Shown piece by piece: positions 16,694 through 26,425 of a stretch of DNA of 64,000 nucleotides. Origin of the DNA: Corynebacterium mustelae (GTDB taxonomy: Bacteria > Actinomycetota > Actinomycetes > Mycobacteriales > Mycobacteriaceae); contig NZ_CP011542.1 in NCBI RefSeq assembly GCF_001020985.1, positions 2,170,001-2,234,000 on the forward strand, in the 5' to 3' direction. The translations under genes and the position numbers were made by a program. Under the pieces are notes generated by a model. The model was not told the DNA's origin. It saw only the letters and a program-made list of their open reading frames with translations, and did no database searches. Numbering within the stretch: the stretch's first letter is position 1; each line of letters begins with the position of its first letter.

Positions 16694-19291
16694 TTACGCA
16701 AGAAGTGCCCGCAGTTTTTGTGCTTTGGCCACGGCTGCGGTTTTCTTCTTTGGTGTGGCTAGGGTTTCCAGTGCTTGCCATTCCTCGGCTGGTATTAGTC
16801 CGCGGCAGGTCGCTTCGGCAAGGACTTCGCCATGGTAGAGGGCGTTGTCGAGTACCCGATTCAGCCATTTCGGCGCCGGCCCGCCGTCGTCAAGGCAGCG
16901 TGCAGCATGAGCAAGCGACTCGGTGATCACAGGCCACAGTGCGGGAAGATGGGCGGGTTCTTTTTCCAGCACCTTGATGATCAGCAGGGGTGACCAAAAC
17001 TCCTCCTTGAGCAGCTTGGGCATCACTTCTTTCACGCTTGCTGCCCGCACATGATTGTAGTGAAGGTGCAGGCGGAGAAATTTAAGGGTTGCATCCGCAT
17101 CGCTTGACTCCGCGAGGAAGCCGAAAACGACGAAGACCAACGAGTTGGTAAGAGCCTTTTCGGGGTCAAAGTGGGTACTACCCCACTGGTATTCTTGGTC
17201 GGGCAGCAGCGTCCACTGTGAGCCGTCATAGTCAAGACAGCACCCCCAGTGAATTTTTTCCTCACCTTGATACGCATCAAAAACCCAAAAGTCCTCCGAG
17301 AATGCGCGGCTTTTCACGAACGTTAAATCGGGGTAGTTGGGCACACAAATGGTGGCATAAACCCTGCTTGTGAACCAATCTTTGTCAAAATGCCCCTGAT
17401 GAAGCCCCACCGTTGCGTGATCCGGCTGGGTGCTGCCAACCCCAACCCCGTGCGGCCAGGCCAGATCGAAGTCAATACCTGGCGGCTGAGTTTCGCCACG
17501 TTTCGGTAAAAGTTTGTCCACGGCTTGCGCTGCAACAACCAGCCTAGAGGACCCCGACTTGGCAGCACATGCGCGAATACCGGGCAGTTCAAGTACAGAC
17601 GGATCCGCAGCACCTGAATCCACGGCGCGGATAACGCTGGGGAGAAGCTCACGCGTGAGCTCGGCGAGTTCCGCCGCACCCTTATGTGGGCGCTGCGCTG
17701 CCGCAGCAATAGTGAGGGCATCGTTGATGATTGGCCACACCAACGCCAACATCCCGTCCTCGGCAAGCTCACGGAAAACTTCAGCCACCCCATGGAAGCT
17801 CGAAACTTTTTCCTCCCACCCCATAAGAGAAATATCGGGAACACCTGGGGCGAGTAGGCCCCTCTGCCATGCCAAACGGATGGCTTGGTCTAGCCCTTGT
17901 GCTTTTCCGTCTTTGTTGAAACGGGGTGCGGTGATCAGGTTGATGGCAAGCCCTGGGGTGAGTGGTTGGCTGCGCAGTGCCACCTGTTGCGCGGCAGCAC
18001 CCAAGGGTTTTCCTTTAATACCTCGGTGATGTGACGCAGCAAAATCAAGGAACATTTTGTCCCCGATCAGCGGGAATGCTTGGGCACTACGGAAGGAAAA
18101 ATAGGGTGCGTCAGCGCTGCGCGGAATGGCGCGGAGTACCTTGGTCACTGGAAACTCGTCTACCCACAGGTAGGTTTTGTTGTCGGTGGTCCACGTTCCC
18201 ACCGAAATGTCGGTTTCGCGAACTGGTTGCAGCAGGTATCCGGCGATGATAGTGGCTGCTGATTCGGGGTACTTTTCGCCGGTGAATGTTGTCACTTCCA
18301 GCCCAAACGATTCAGCTTTATGGACAAATGCTTCAACGTCGTGGCTGCGCATGTCGAGTCGGCACAGGGCAAGAAATAGGTCCGCCTCGATGACGGGAAG
18401 ACCACGGTCGCGGTAGCATGCCAGCCGCTCTAAAAAGTCGTCGGGTGTGATCCTGAAATCTACATATGAGGGTTGCGAAAGCACGCAGGGGATTGACCCT
18501 AGTTGGAAAAATATTGACCGGTTTCGGGCATCGACAGGGTCCAGCCCGTAAGCATGCTGCATCCGATGTGTGGCATACAGGCTTCTTGCAAGGATTTTTT
18601 CGGCTGCGCCACGGTCGTGTTGTGCGCATTCGGCCAAACCTGCGACGAACCGTTCGAGGTGAATGTCGGGGACGAAATTATTTACGTGATAACTCCACGT
18701 TGTTTTCTGCAATTCTGCTACAACATCATCTACTGTGTCCCCGCCGCGTTCGAATCGTGGTGGCTGCCACAAGGGTGGGGCTGGTTCCCATGTAAGTGTG
18801 GGGGTGATAGTTTCCGTTGCCGCAACGGGTATCCCACCGCGGGTGAGAAGTTCGGCGGCAAGCTTTGCCACCTGCTTATTATTTGCGCACGCTAGTTCGT
18901 GAAGCCGCGGTTCAAGTACAGTAAGTTCCGCCGCCCCCACATCGTGGCGTTTCAACAATCCCTGTAGAACAATGATTTTCGGCTTCACCGTGGGTGCGTA
19001 AAGCGCACCGAGCGCACTGTCGCACAGTTGGGTAAGCCCCACAAGTGCGCAATAACGTGCACCTATCGCGTTGATCAGTGCTGAGTCACCTGTGCCGATC
19101 ATGCTCCCGAGCTCTTCCGCATGGCTGAGGATTTCCTGGTCAGTGATTGCAAGGTTCTCACACAAAAATTCCACGTCCTGTTTGTGCTGGCTGGGGCGGG
19201 TGGGTGCGTTGACCGCCTCGACCGCACTGCGGATGGCTTCGACACGGTCGAGTTCATGCGTGTGTGGTAGCTGAGAATTGGGGTGTGCCAT
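16694..19291 (-). CDS. DUF6493-type protein lacking the N module (H-P-C-M)
   Basis: This is an 866-residue protein. It begins directly in the helical linker (APTRPSQHKQDVEFLCENL), then PPLWQPPRFERG, LSQPSYVDFRITPDDFLERL, ADLFLALCRLDM, GMLALVWPIINDAL, PGIRACAAKSGSSRLV, followed by a spacer with beta-strand character and the M module (LLIIKVLEKEPAHLPALWPVITESL to the end). The usual 250-residue N module is absent. The ATG at 19291 is chosen because AAGGAATATT lies just upstream; a longer frame to 19384 has no such site. It is the only DUF6493 member on the minus strand and is convergent with the broken SUKH-like/N-module gene. Together the two hold all five modules on opposite strands, which suggests a local inversion or exchange. 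Confidence 0.7.
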   Translation of the reverse strand: MAHPNSQLPHTHELDRVEAIRSAVEAVNAPTRPSQHKQDVEFLCENLAITDQEILSHAEELGSMIGTGDSALINAIGARYCALVGLTQLCDSALGALYAPTVKPKIIVLQGLLKRHDVGAAELTVLEPRLHELACANNKQVAKLAAELLTRGGIPVAATETITPTLTWEPAPPLWQPPRFERGGDTVDDVVAELQKTTWSYHVNNFVPDIHLERFVAGLAECAQHDRGAAEKILARSLYATHRMQHAYGLDPVDARNRSIFFQLGSIPCVLSQPSYVDFRITPDDFLERLACYRDRGLPVIEADLFLALCRLDMRSHDVEAFVHKAESFGLEVTTFTGEKYPESAATIIAGYLLQPVRETDISVGTWTTDNKTYLWVDEFPVTKVLRAIPRSADAPYFSFRSAQAFPLIGDKMFLDFAASHHRGIKGKPLGAAAQQVALRSQPLTPGLAINLITAPRFNKDGKAQGLDQAIRLAWQRGLLAPGVPDISLMGWEEKVSSFHGVAEVFRELAEDGMLALVWPIINDALTIAAAAQRPHKGAAELAELTRELLPSVIRAVDSGAADPSVLELPGIRACAAKSGSSRLVVAAQAVDKLLPKRGETQPPGIDFDLAWPHGVGVGSTQPDHATVGLHQGHFDKDWFTSRVYATICVPNYPDLTFVKSRAFSEDFWVFDAYQGEEKIHWGCCLDYDGSQWTLLPDQEYQWGSTHFDPEKALTNSLVFVVFGFLAESSDADATLKFLRLHLHYNHVRAASVKEVMPKLLKEEFWSPLLIIKVLEKEPAHLPALWPVITESLAHAARCLDDGGPAPKWLNRVLDNALYHGEVLAEATCRGLIPAEEWQALETLATPKKKTAAVAKAQKLRALLA

Positions 19292-19386
19292 TGAGAATAT
19301 TCCTTGCGTGGTGCGTTCTGGATTCTGTTCTAGCACATGGTGTAGATAAGCTTCACGCTTTTCGACGGCGGCACGAGGTAGCATTC

Positions 19387-20176
19387 ATGCCTATGTACCC
19401 CGAATTTTCGCAGCATGTGCGCCACATCAAAAGCTCTGCCACAATTACGACACTGATCGATGATGAGCTCAGCCCGCAGGCGGCCACTGCGGCACACCGC
19501 ATGGTGGCACTTATGCCGGAAAACGCGGCGGAGGCTAAGTCCCGTGCCAGCGAGATTTCGCAATGCCTGCTTGAGATCGACCTGGCGCACACAGGGACCG
19601 GACACAAAAATTCCGACCCCCTTTTAGCGCTCCTGCATTTCTGCGAATTATGCACACAGCCACCCCACATCGCACCCGAAGACAGGGTTACACTTTTACG
19701 GGAATGATTTGATCAATTACCTTCCGACTCGTTGCTGGAAACTGTGATGGTGGATTTCTTTGAAATGGCCGAAGATGAGGAAATAACAAGCCTCGAACGC
19801 TTCGTTTCAGAGATTTCCCGTATCCATGCGTGCTGCCATCAACCCCACCCGCCTTCGATTTGCCACCCTTTTTTCTCAGCTTCCTTGCCGCTTGGTGCGG
19901 TTTCGGGTAGAACAACTACCAAACACCGCCGCATCTGACTCTGAAGTATGGGAAGTGGTGATTCAGAACGCAATCTTGTTGCACAAATAATTGCTGTGGA
20001 AAATCCACCGTGTACTCAAAAACTACGATTGCGGCTTTTACGCAGATTTTTGCCGTTTAGTCTTTCTTGGAAAAACCAATTCCATGCCGCTTTTCTTCCT
20101 CAGCTGCTGCCCCACTTTCGACCCTACTAGCGAACCGTTTGTGCAATTTCGCGTGGTGTTTTTCGTTATGGTTTAG
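19387..20176 (+). pseudogene. Decayed paralogue of the 55386-56261 gene
   Basis: The start (MPMYPEFSQHVRHIKSSA, then LIDDELSPQAATAAHRM) aligns with the intact protein at 55386 (YVQTIKRSVALAALIDEELEPNAAAVAHRL). An in-frame TGA follows LLRE at 19705. The same frame resumes FDQLPSDSLLETVMVDFFE, matching LDKLPSDSLLSTIVVDFAE. Beyond 19850 the homology changes frame at least once, a stretch of roughly 25 residues is missing, and the end reappears as LWKIHRVLKNYDCGF and LFFLSCCPTFDP. This gene is dead. Confidence 0.8.
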
Positions 20177-20261
20177 GTAGACCAGATGGTGGGGATTGTA
20201 TCCAAGTCAACTGTGGTTCATTGAAGATGCCCCCAGGAAAACTATCACCCCTTTTTTTGCT

Positions 20262-21785
20262 ATGACAGAACTTCATTATGAATTCACCGGCGAATCCAAA
20301 GTCGTCGATGGTGTGACCGTCCACCGAATCCGCGCCCTTGAAAAACACTACGGAGGTGCATGTTTCGTCGCAGCAGGTGATCTGGGTGGTTGGGTGGAAG
20401 AGGGGGTTCGCATTCCATCCACCTCGTGGGTAGCTGACGAAGCGGTAGTCACAGCTCATTCAGACATCCGCGATAATGTACTGATCGGCGAAAACGCCTA
20501 CGTCAGTGGTGGCCCCATCGGCCATTCAACAATCAAAGGCAATGCCAGAGTTGATGGGTGGGTGGAAATTTGGCACTCCACTATTCGCGGCGACGCCACC
20601 ATCAATGAAGGCGCCGTGTGCGAATACACAACCATTGGCGGGAATGCGTATCTCAACAAGTACTCAGATATTTTGGTTCTTCAACCCACCCACGAAACAA
20701 GCTGCCCCGTCACCGTTTACCGCACCACCACCGGCCACGAAATCCACACGTACCACGGCACATGCACAGCGGAGACGTTCCTAGAAACCATGGATGCGTG
20801 GCTTCGTAAGACAGAAAGCGAGGGCGAAGAATATCACCGCTGGTTCACCCTCTACTTAGGCTGGCACCGCCTGATTTGTGATTACGTTAAGTTGTGGGCG
20901 GCGTCGACAAGCAAAGAAACCTCTTCCCTGCTTTACAGCGACGATCGGGACACCATCATTCGCGGGCTGGAGCAGATCACATTCGACACCGACTTTGCCG
21001 CCATCGAACCGGCGATCTGGCGCTTAACTAGGCTTGACGACGCCGACATCCAGCACGCCCTCACAAAAGCGTGCATCAAATTTCCACACCGCGACTACCT
21101 AACAAATTTCCTCATGGACCGGATCCGCGACACCAACGAAGAGCACTTTTGGACGCGGTATGATGCGGTGTGGGTTGCGCTGTACGGCGACATCAGCACC
21201 TTCGGTTATGAAGACACATTCCTTGAACTTGCCAGCGGCGGTGCGTGCAGCGACCTAGCTATCGCCGTGCTGTGTAAACACGAGTGCCCAGCGGTGATCC
21301 CGCTGGTGGAGAAAAACCTTAAAAGCGGCGCCGACCCCGATCTTTACAATGCCATCATGGGCACCACATCCCCAGAATTCGCACATTTAAGGATGAACTT
21401 GATCAGCGAAGAATTACAACAGGTTTTCCACCGCTATTCCACCCACCCCAGTTTCATTAGTGCCGGGCGACTGACCTCAGTGGATCAGCTCGGCTCCATG
21501 GACGAGACGCTCCTTAATGCGGCGGTCAACTCCCAGGACAAACACAGCGTGGAAATACTCCTTCAACACGGCGCTGATGTCAACGGCCCAGGTGAAATGG
21601 GGTTCACCCCGCTGCATAATGCCTGTCTCCACGGCAACGTGTCCATCGCGCGAGTATTGCTCGACCACGGGGCGAAGGTGGGGCCAAAAAATGAGTTCGG
21701 CTACGATGCCCTGCACTATGCCCGCGAAGGAAGCCACGACAAGAAAACGGCGAAAGCACTCACGGAGCTGCTGAAACGTCCTTAA
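20262..21785 (+). CDS. YdcK-like header and beta-helix fused to ankyrin repeats
   Basis: This is a 507-residue fusion. Residues 1-150 are a YdcK-like header (LHYEFTGESKVVDG, AAGDLGGWVEEG) plus a short hexapeptide helix (ENAYVSGGPIG, GNARVDG, GDATINEGAV). Residues 180-400 are helical and unfamiliar. The last 100 residues hold ankyrin repeats: DETLLNAAVNSQDKHSVEIL with LQHGADVNG, then GFTPLHNACLHGNVSIARVL with LDHGAKVG, then FGYDALHYAREGSHDKK. The ATG at 20262 gives the same N-terminus as the other YdcK-like proteins; a longer frame exists from 20196. Ankyrin repeats bind proteins and are common in immunity-type gene arrays. The stop is followed at 21795 by the reverse-complement 11-mer. Confidence 0.78.
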   Translation: MTELHYEFTGESKVVDGVTVHRIRALEKHYGGACFVAAGDLGGWVEEGVRIPSTSWVADEAVVTAHSDIRDNVLIGENAYVSGGPIGHSTIKGNARVDGWVEIWHSTIRGDATINEGAVCEYTTIGGNAYLNKYSDILVLQPTHETSCPVTVYRTTTGHEIHTYHGTCTAETFLETMDAWLRKTESEGEEYHRWFTLYLGWHRLICDYVKLWAASTSKETSSLLYSDDRDTIIRGLEQITFDTDFAAIEPAIWRLTRLDDADIQHALTKACIKFPHRDYLTNFLMDRIRDTNEEHFWTRYDAVWVALYGDISTFGYEDTFLELASGGACSDLAIAVLCKHECPAVIPLVEKNLKSGADPDLYNAIMGTTSPEFAHLRMNLISEELQQVFHRYSTHPSFISAGRLTSVDQLGSMDETLLNAAVNSQDKHSVEILLQHGADVNGPGEMGFTPLHNACLHGNVSIARVLLDHGAKVGPKNEFGYDALHYAREGSHDKKTAKALTELLKRP

Positions 21786-21816
21786 CAATCTAGTCGTCGA
21801 AAAGCATGTGGAACCA

Positions 21817-22392
21817 CTATCCAACGCAGAAGAATTCGCTAAACCCTGGCCAGCATTCTTCCCCAACGATTTGCTTCGCAATCACTGTTGTTTGTTTATG
21901 AAACTCCGGATTCTCATCGCACGATGGAACCTTTAAATCCGCAATTTCAAGGAAAGCGCGCAGAAACTCAGAAAAACGTGGTGCGAGTTTATACTTATCC
22001 CAACTGCCGGGAAGCATCCCATACACAACCCCAGTTTCTAGTTGCACAAATGCTGGTCCTTGTTGGATTTCCGTTCCGAAGAAAATGCATTCCCCGAAGT
22101 CCCACTCGGGGTAGAGCTCAATTTCCTTGGTCTGACGGTTTTTAAACGTGGCCCACCCATCCGATCCATTAAGACTCTTCGCAAACGGGTTGAATTCAAA
22201 ATACTTGCCCTGTTTGGAACTCACATAGTCGTCGAAGGCTAGGCGACTGTAAAACTCCGCGATTTCACCACGCGGGTGTGTAAAAAGCGGCGGCGCAGCT
22301 TCTAATTCCCGTGCCGGGACCAACTCGACCGATGGGTTTCTGGGATTTCTTTGACTCCATTCGATAAAACGCTCTAACAATTGGTCGTCCAT
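21817..22392 (-). CDS. SUKH-like (SMI1/KNR4-type) hypothetical protein
   Basis: This is a 191-residue mixed alpha/beta protein. An N-terminal helix (DDQLLERFIEWSQRN) precedes a strand-rich section with WATFKNRQTKEIELYPEW, FVQLETGVVYGMLPGSW and a helical end RFSEFLRAFLEIADL. The arrangement of a short acidic strand region followed by a FSEFLRAF-type helix resembles SMI1/KNR4 (SUKH) proteins, but the usual N-terminal LPxxYxxFL motif is not clear, so the assignment is tentative. The ATG at 22392 has AAGGAG close upstream; the longer frame to 22512 lacks such support. It is divergent from the next YdcK-like gene and convergent with the ankyrin fusion. Confidence 0.5.
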   Translation of the reverse strand: MDDQLLERFIEWSQRNPRNPSVELVPARELEAAPPLFTHPRGEIAEFYSRLAFDDYVSSKQGKYFEFNPFAKSLNGSDGWATFKNRQTKEIELYPEWDFGECIFFGTEIQQGPAFVQLETGVVYGMLPGSWDKYKLAPRFSEFLRAFLEIADLKVPSCDENPEFHKQTTVIAKQIVGEECWPGFSEFFCVG

Positions 22393-22539
22393 GCATTTCT
22401 CCTTGTTGCTGCCAACTATATCCAACGGATTATCCAAGCGAAAATGCCGTGAGAATTTCAGACACTGCTCATGTAACTCACATGGGCGGAAACTATCATG
22501 ACGCACAAGCAAGGATTTTTAATAACGATTGGCGAATTA

Positions 22540-24123
22540 GTGTCTGATATCCATTTCGAGCTGACAAGCGAAACTAAAACCAATAGCCAGGGCGAACTTC
22601 TGTATCGTATCCGCGCTATTCAGGATATTCCCCTGCGGTTTGTGAGTGAAGGGGACTTAGGCGGTTGGGTAAGTTCCACCCACACTGCTGACGGGAAGCC
22701 ACGTATAGGTCGAAACGCCTGGGTGGAAGACGACGCTGAAATATTTGATAATGCCAGGGTAACTGGTCACGCCCGGGTGGGTGACACCGCGATAGTGTGT
22801 GGGAATGCTCGGGTGAAAGGTCGCGCACGGGTGCGTGGTGCGGCACAGATCCGCGATAATGCAGTGATTCGTGGCGCCAGCGTCATCATTGGTGCGATCA
22901 TTGACGAACACGCACGTATTGGCGGTGAGGCGCAGGTGTGTGGCACTGTATCCGGCCACGCGTGGGTGACTGAGCAGGCGATTGTTAGTGCGTCGAGCAG
23001 CATCACTGGTTCAGCGGTCATTGGTGGTAGAGCTACGATTGAAAATTCCTTTGTAGGCGGCCGAGCAAAGGTCACAGGCACCGCCCATGTCATTGAAGAC
23101 AGTCATATTTACGGCAAAGCCCGTATTTCGGGCATGGCGTGGGTGTGCGGTTCGAGTGTTGGCGGAACTACCCGGATCACGGCTGCCATACCAGCGAAAA
23201 TAACCATCGGAGGTTCCGCTGACATTAGTCACCCATCCCAGTGTTTCGTTTTCGGGCCGGTGGGATTCGGTGAGGATATGGTCACTGTTTACCGCAAACG
23301 AAATCGAAATGTTGGCGTGCAGTGCGATGTAAAACTCAGCAAAACAGAACGCACTATTTTAGATGCAGCCAAACGCCAGGTGTTGCGAAAAACTCCTGAC
23401 CTCAAGTTGTGCTTTGAACTCACCGATGAATTCCGCACGCTTGACGACGGCACCCGGGTCTACCGGATTCGCGCGACTCGTACCAATAGTTACTTAGGGG
23501 TCGCTAAAGGTGATCTAGGGGGTTGGGTGTCGAGCACCCATACTGCTGATGGCACACCACGCATTATTGATTCCTGGGTGGCAGGTAATGCAATCCTGCG
23601 TGACAATGCCCGGATCGTCGAAGAGGTATTGGTGCAGGATAATGCCATTATCAAAGATGATGCGTATCTTTTCCGCGGCGCCGTTGTCAGCGACGATGTT
23701 GTCGTTGGCGGTTGCACAACGATCACGACTGTTGCTGAAATTAGGGGCAAGTGTGAGCTTTCCGGCGGTTCGCGCGTATATCCATATGTCCTGCAAAAAA
23801 TCACCGGACCAATCGAAGATGCAAACATCCGCACGTATGCCGACCATCGGCGCTTTGATTCGAAAGACATGATTGTCACGGTTACTCGGTTGCGTAAAAA
23901 TCGAGCCCACATTGGGATTTTCAATCCCGCAACGGAGTCGTGGTCGAAGGTTAATACCGCGCAGTTCATTTTGGATCCAACAAGCACAGGTGTTCCTTCT
24001 GAGCTGCACCAAGAGATACTTGAGGCGTTACGGGATTGGGAGTGTCAGCACGAAAGTAGCATTTTACTCAACCAAACAGAGCCGTTCCGCAACGGAGTTT
24101 CCTTTAAATTGCATAAGAAGTAG
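22540..24123 (+). CDS. YdcK-like hexapeptide-repeat protein, two modules
   Basis: This is a 527-residue near-duplicate of the 11814-13334 protein. Module 1 has IHFELTSETKTNSQG, EGDLGGWVSSTHTADG and repeats such as GNARVKGRARVRG and DNAVIRG. Module 2 has CFELTDEFRTLDDG, KGDLGGWVSSTHTADG and SWVAGNAILRDNARIV. The C-terminus is slightly longer, ending NGVSFKLHKK. The GTG at 22540 matches the start of its relative; an in-frame ATG at 22498 with GGCGGA upstream is a fair alternative and would add 14 residues. The SWIM zinc-finger gene follows after 69 bases. Function is unknown. Confidence 0.8.
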   Translation: MSDIHFELTSETKTNSQGELLYRIRAIQDIPLRFVSEGDLGGWVSSTHTADGKPRIGRNAWVEDDAEIFDNARVTGHARVGDTAIVCGNARVKGRARVRGAAQIRDNAVIRGASVIIGAIIDEHARIGGEAQVCGTVSGHAWVTEQAIVSASSSITGSAVIGGRATIENSFVGGRAKVTGTAHVIEDSHIYGKARISGMAWVCGSSVGGTTRITAAIPAKITIGGSADISHPSQCFVFGPVGFGEDMVTVYRKRNRNVGVQCDVKLSKTERTILDAAKRQVLRKTPDLKLCFELTDEFRTLDDGTRVYRIRATRTNSYLGVAKGDLGGWVSSTHTADGTPRIIDSWVAGNAILRDNARIVEEVLVQDNAIIKDDAYLFRGAVVSDDVVVGGCTTITTVAEIRGKCELSGGSRVYPYVLQKITGPIEDANIRTYADHRRFDSKDMIVTVTRLRKNRAHIGIFNPATESWSKVNTAQFILDPTSTGVPSELHQEILEALRDWECQHESSILLNQTEPFRNGVSFKLHKK

Positions 24124-24192
24124 TGTGCCCCCTCCATAAATTGGGTAATCTATATAAAAATTCGCACATTTGCACGAAAAGAGGAACTCTTC

Positions 24193-25563
24193 ATGACACG
24201 GCTGTTCACCGGCACTACTTTGCTTGACGACGATGGACTCGACCTCGCACTGGCCCCCGGCCTGGGTATCGAAGGACTGGAAGCCTCCCCTAGCTTCTTC
24301 CACGGCTTCGCCACCCATCCGCAGGTTTTAGCTCGTGGACTAGTTACCCTGGCAGATATCACCGCAACCAGGTATTTCAATTATGTTCCCACCAGCGAAC
24401 GCGACCCGATCCTCTCCGCCCACGGCGACCGGCTTCGTGCTGAGTGTTTTTCCGCTTGCAACGGCGTCTATGCCTGTTTAGAAATCAATGAGCAGGGGTT
24501 AGACGGCGGCGAAATTGGCCGCGGCACCACCAACGTGGACTTAAGCCCCGCCTCCCGCGCGGTTTTGTCCGCCTTACCCGCACAATCATTGCTGCATGTC
24601 GATGTTGGTTCCGAGGGTCTAACCGCTTCCACCCCTACAGAATCGCTTACAGAACGTCCGGTTGAAATGCCGGAGCGTTGGGTTCGGGCTTTAGGAAATG
24701 CCTCCAGCATGCATAAGGAATTTGAAGAGGTTTTCAGCGTTCCACAATCTGGTGCCAGGGCTTTCTTGGCCAGCCTGCCTTCCGCCACCGGTACTGGCAA
24801 GGCTGGTTGGCTTAGCAATCAACGCGGCACGGTACGTGTTTCCGCCCGCAAAATGCCAGGTGGTGTTCAGGTAAACGGCTTGCACCGGTTGAGCGCATTG
24901 AAGCGGCTGCTCACCCACGTACAAAGCATGAGTTTCCACGCCCCGACCGAGTCGGATTCCGTTGCCGGAGCAATGGTAACTCTCGAGCTACCTGGTGCTC
25001 GCCTTACGTTAGGGCTCACCGACCAGGAATGGCGTGGACATTCCGGTGAAGGCTCCTTGCTTGTTGATCTCGCTAAACCAGAAGTTCGGGAGGACGCAGC
25101 ATTACTGAGTGCCTTATTATCTTTTGAACCCATCATCGATGTCGATCGCCTTGCCCGCGAAGCGGCTCTGAGCACAAAGCGAGTGGAAGCCGCGTTGGCG
25201 GTTTTGGCTGCTTCCGGCCGGGTGGGGTGGGATATTCACGACCACGCATACTTCCACCGGGAGTTGCCGGACAACCCAGACGCAATTGAAAAGGCCAATC
25301 CCCGGTTGGTGTCTGCCCGTAAGCTCGTGGCAGACAATGCGCTACGGCCGTTGGAGGGCTCGCCCCGCACATGGATCGTGCGTTCCAGGGATGCAGAGTA
25401 CCAAACCACGCTGGGCGAAAACCCCGAAGCACCTGAAGAAGGCGCTCGTTGCACATGCTCGTGGTATCTAAAACATGCCGGTAACCGAGGCCCATGCAAG
25501 CATGTTCTCGCGGCAAGCATGGTTTCCTCGATGAAGCCGGAAGAAGCCATTAGTGCACTTTAG
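24193..25563 (+). CDS. SWIM zinc-finger protein
   Basis: This is a 456-residue protein. The C-terminal SWIM finger is complete: CTCSWYLKHAGNRGPCKH near residues 425-442, the CxC...CxH zinc-binding pattern. The preceding sequence (residues 300-400) contains a helical part that could be a winged helix (RLAREAALSTKRVEAALAVL, AASGRVGWD) and LRPLEGSPRTWIVRSRDAEY leading into the finger. This layout matches actinobacterial SWIM proteins that, as I recall, sit beside DUF6493 or MoxR-VWA genes. SWIM fingers bind DNA or proteins. AAGAGGAAC lies nine bases before the ATG, and an AT-rich stretch at 24142-24165 may hold its promoter. Its stop overlaps the GTG start of the next, frameshifted gene, which suggests coupled translation. 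Confidence 0.85.
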   Translation: MTRLFTGTTLLDDDGLDLALAPGLGIEGLEASPSFFHGFATHPQVLARGLVTLADITATRYFNYVPTSERDPILSAHGDRLRAECFSACNGVYACLEINEQGLDGGEIGRGTTNVDLSPASRAVLSALPAQSLLHVDVGSEGLTASTPTESLTERPVEMPERWVRALGNASSMHKEFEEVFSVPQSGARAFLASLPSATGTGKAGWLSNQRGTVRVSARKMPGGVQVNGLHRLSALKRLLTHVQSMSFHAPTESDSVAGAMVTLELPGARLTLGLTDQEWRGHSGEGSLLVDLAKPEVREDAALLSALLSFEPIIDVDRLAREAALSTKRVEAALAVLAASGRVGWDIHDHAYFHRELPDNPDAIEKANPRLVSARKLVADNALRPLEGSPRTWIVRSRDAEYQTTLGENPEAPEEGARCTCSWYLKHAGNRGPCKHVLAASMVSSMKPEEAISAL

Positions 25564-26425
25564 ATACGAAGACTCATTTCGCGATGAGGAAGCCAGACGA
25601 TTCTTAGATGCCTTCGTGTCGGAGATTCGTTCTGGCGCCACACATGGTGATGGTGTGACCCGTAAAGTTCTTGTTCCGGGTTGCAGCCACCGATTTTGAT
25701 GCTAACCCCACCGCAATCCCCGAGTCGTTTTTCCACTTTTCCTGCACCGTAGCGCGGGAGATCTTCGATCAGGTCACTGTCCTGGGTTCCCCACTTGCCA
25801 AGCAATTGCAGAAAACCGGAAGCATGGATCTGCCGAGGATCAACACCGCCCAGGCCAACGATGTCCTCGCCACAATCACGATCAAGGAAGAATCCGAGGA
25901 AAACTATCGCATTGCCCTGGAATACCTCTGCCAAATCCTCGACATAGCTGATTTTCCGCGCAGCTTTTCCTTTAAATTTAGAGGCCCACGGAAGGAATAC
26001 CTCAAAGGATTAGCCTGCAACTGCATCAATCAATTCTTTACTTCTGCGGCCGCCTATCCCCAACTCCATCCGCTCATCGCAGACTACACCCGATCCGCGA
26101 TGCGGCTGGACGAGTGGTATTTGAACCTTTCCGACAGCGCATATATTCCCTTGGTTTGTGATTTGGTTGATTATGAGCATCAATATAACCATCATGCATT
26201 CATTAAGGCTTATATCCAACGGCATGGGTTCACACCAGATGCCTTGCGCATCCTAGCTTCCTGCCCGGAGGCGGAACATGTGCCAGCGTATGCGAAACGA
26301 GTAGCACATGCCGAAATCCTCAAGACCATTTTGACGCTACCTGACGATACGCGCTGCGGGGAATGAAGATGCCCTCTTCCAAAGATCTTGCCCCGCTTTA
26401 CGACGAAATCCTCGCACGCGGCTGA
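25553..26425 (+). pseudogene. DUF6138-like gene with two frameshifts
   Basis: The gene starts at a GTG overlapping the SWIM stop (VHFRYEDSFRDEEARRFLDA). It changes frame at about 25675, where KFLFRVAATDFDANP continues, then EENYRIALEYLCQILDIADF, CINQFFTSAAAYPQLHPLIADY and VDYEHQYNHHAFIKAYIQRH. The second frame stops at 26366, while another frame gives ALRGMKMPSSKDLAPLYDEI and stops at 26425. The central part aligns with the intact gene at 45503-46327 (FPDSYAVEYSGP, SAAAYPNLLPVLKKYAE, DFVLAYIRRYGFTPRALRYF). The DUF6138 label comes from memory of the MPG/FAV and HQ patterns and is tentative. Two separate lesions make expression as a full protein unlikely. Confidence 0.65.
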
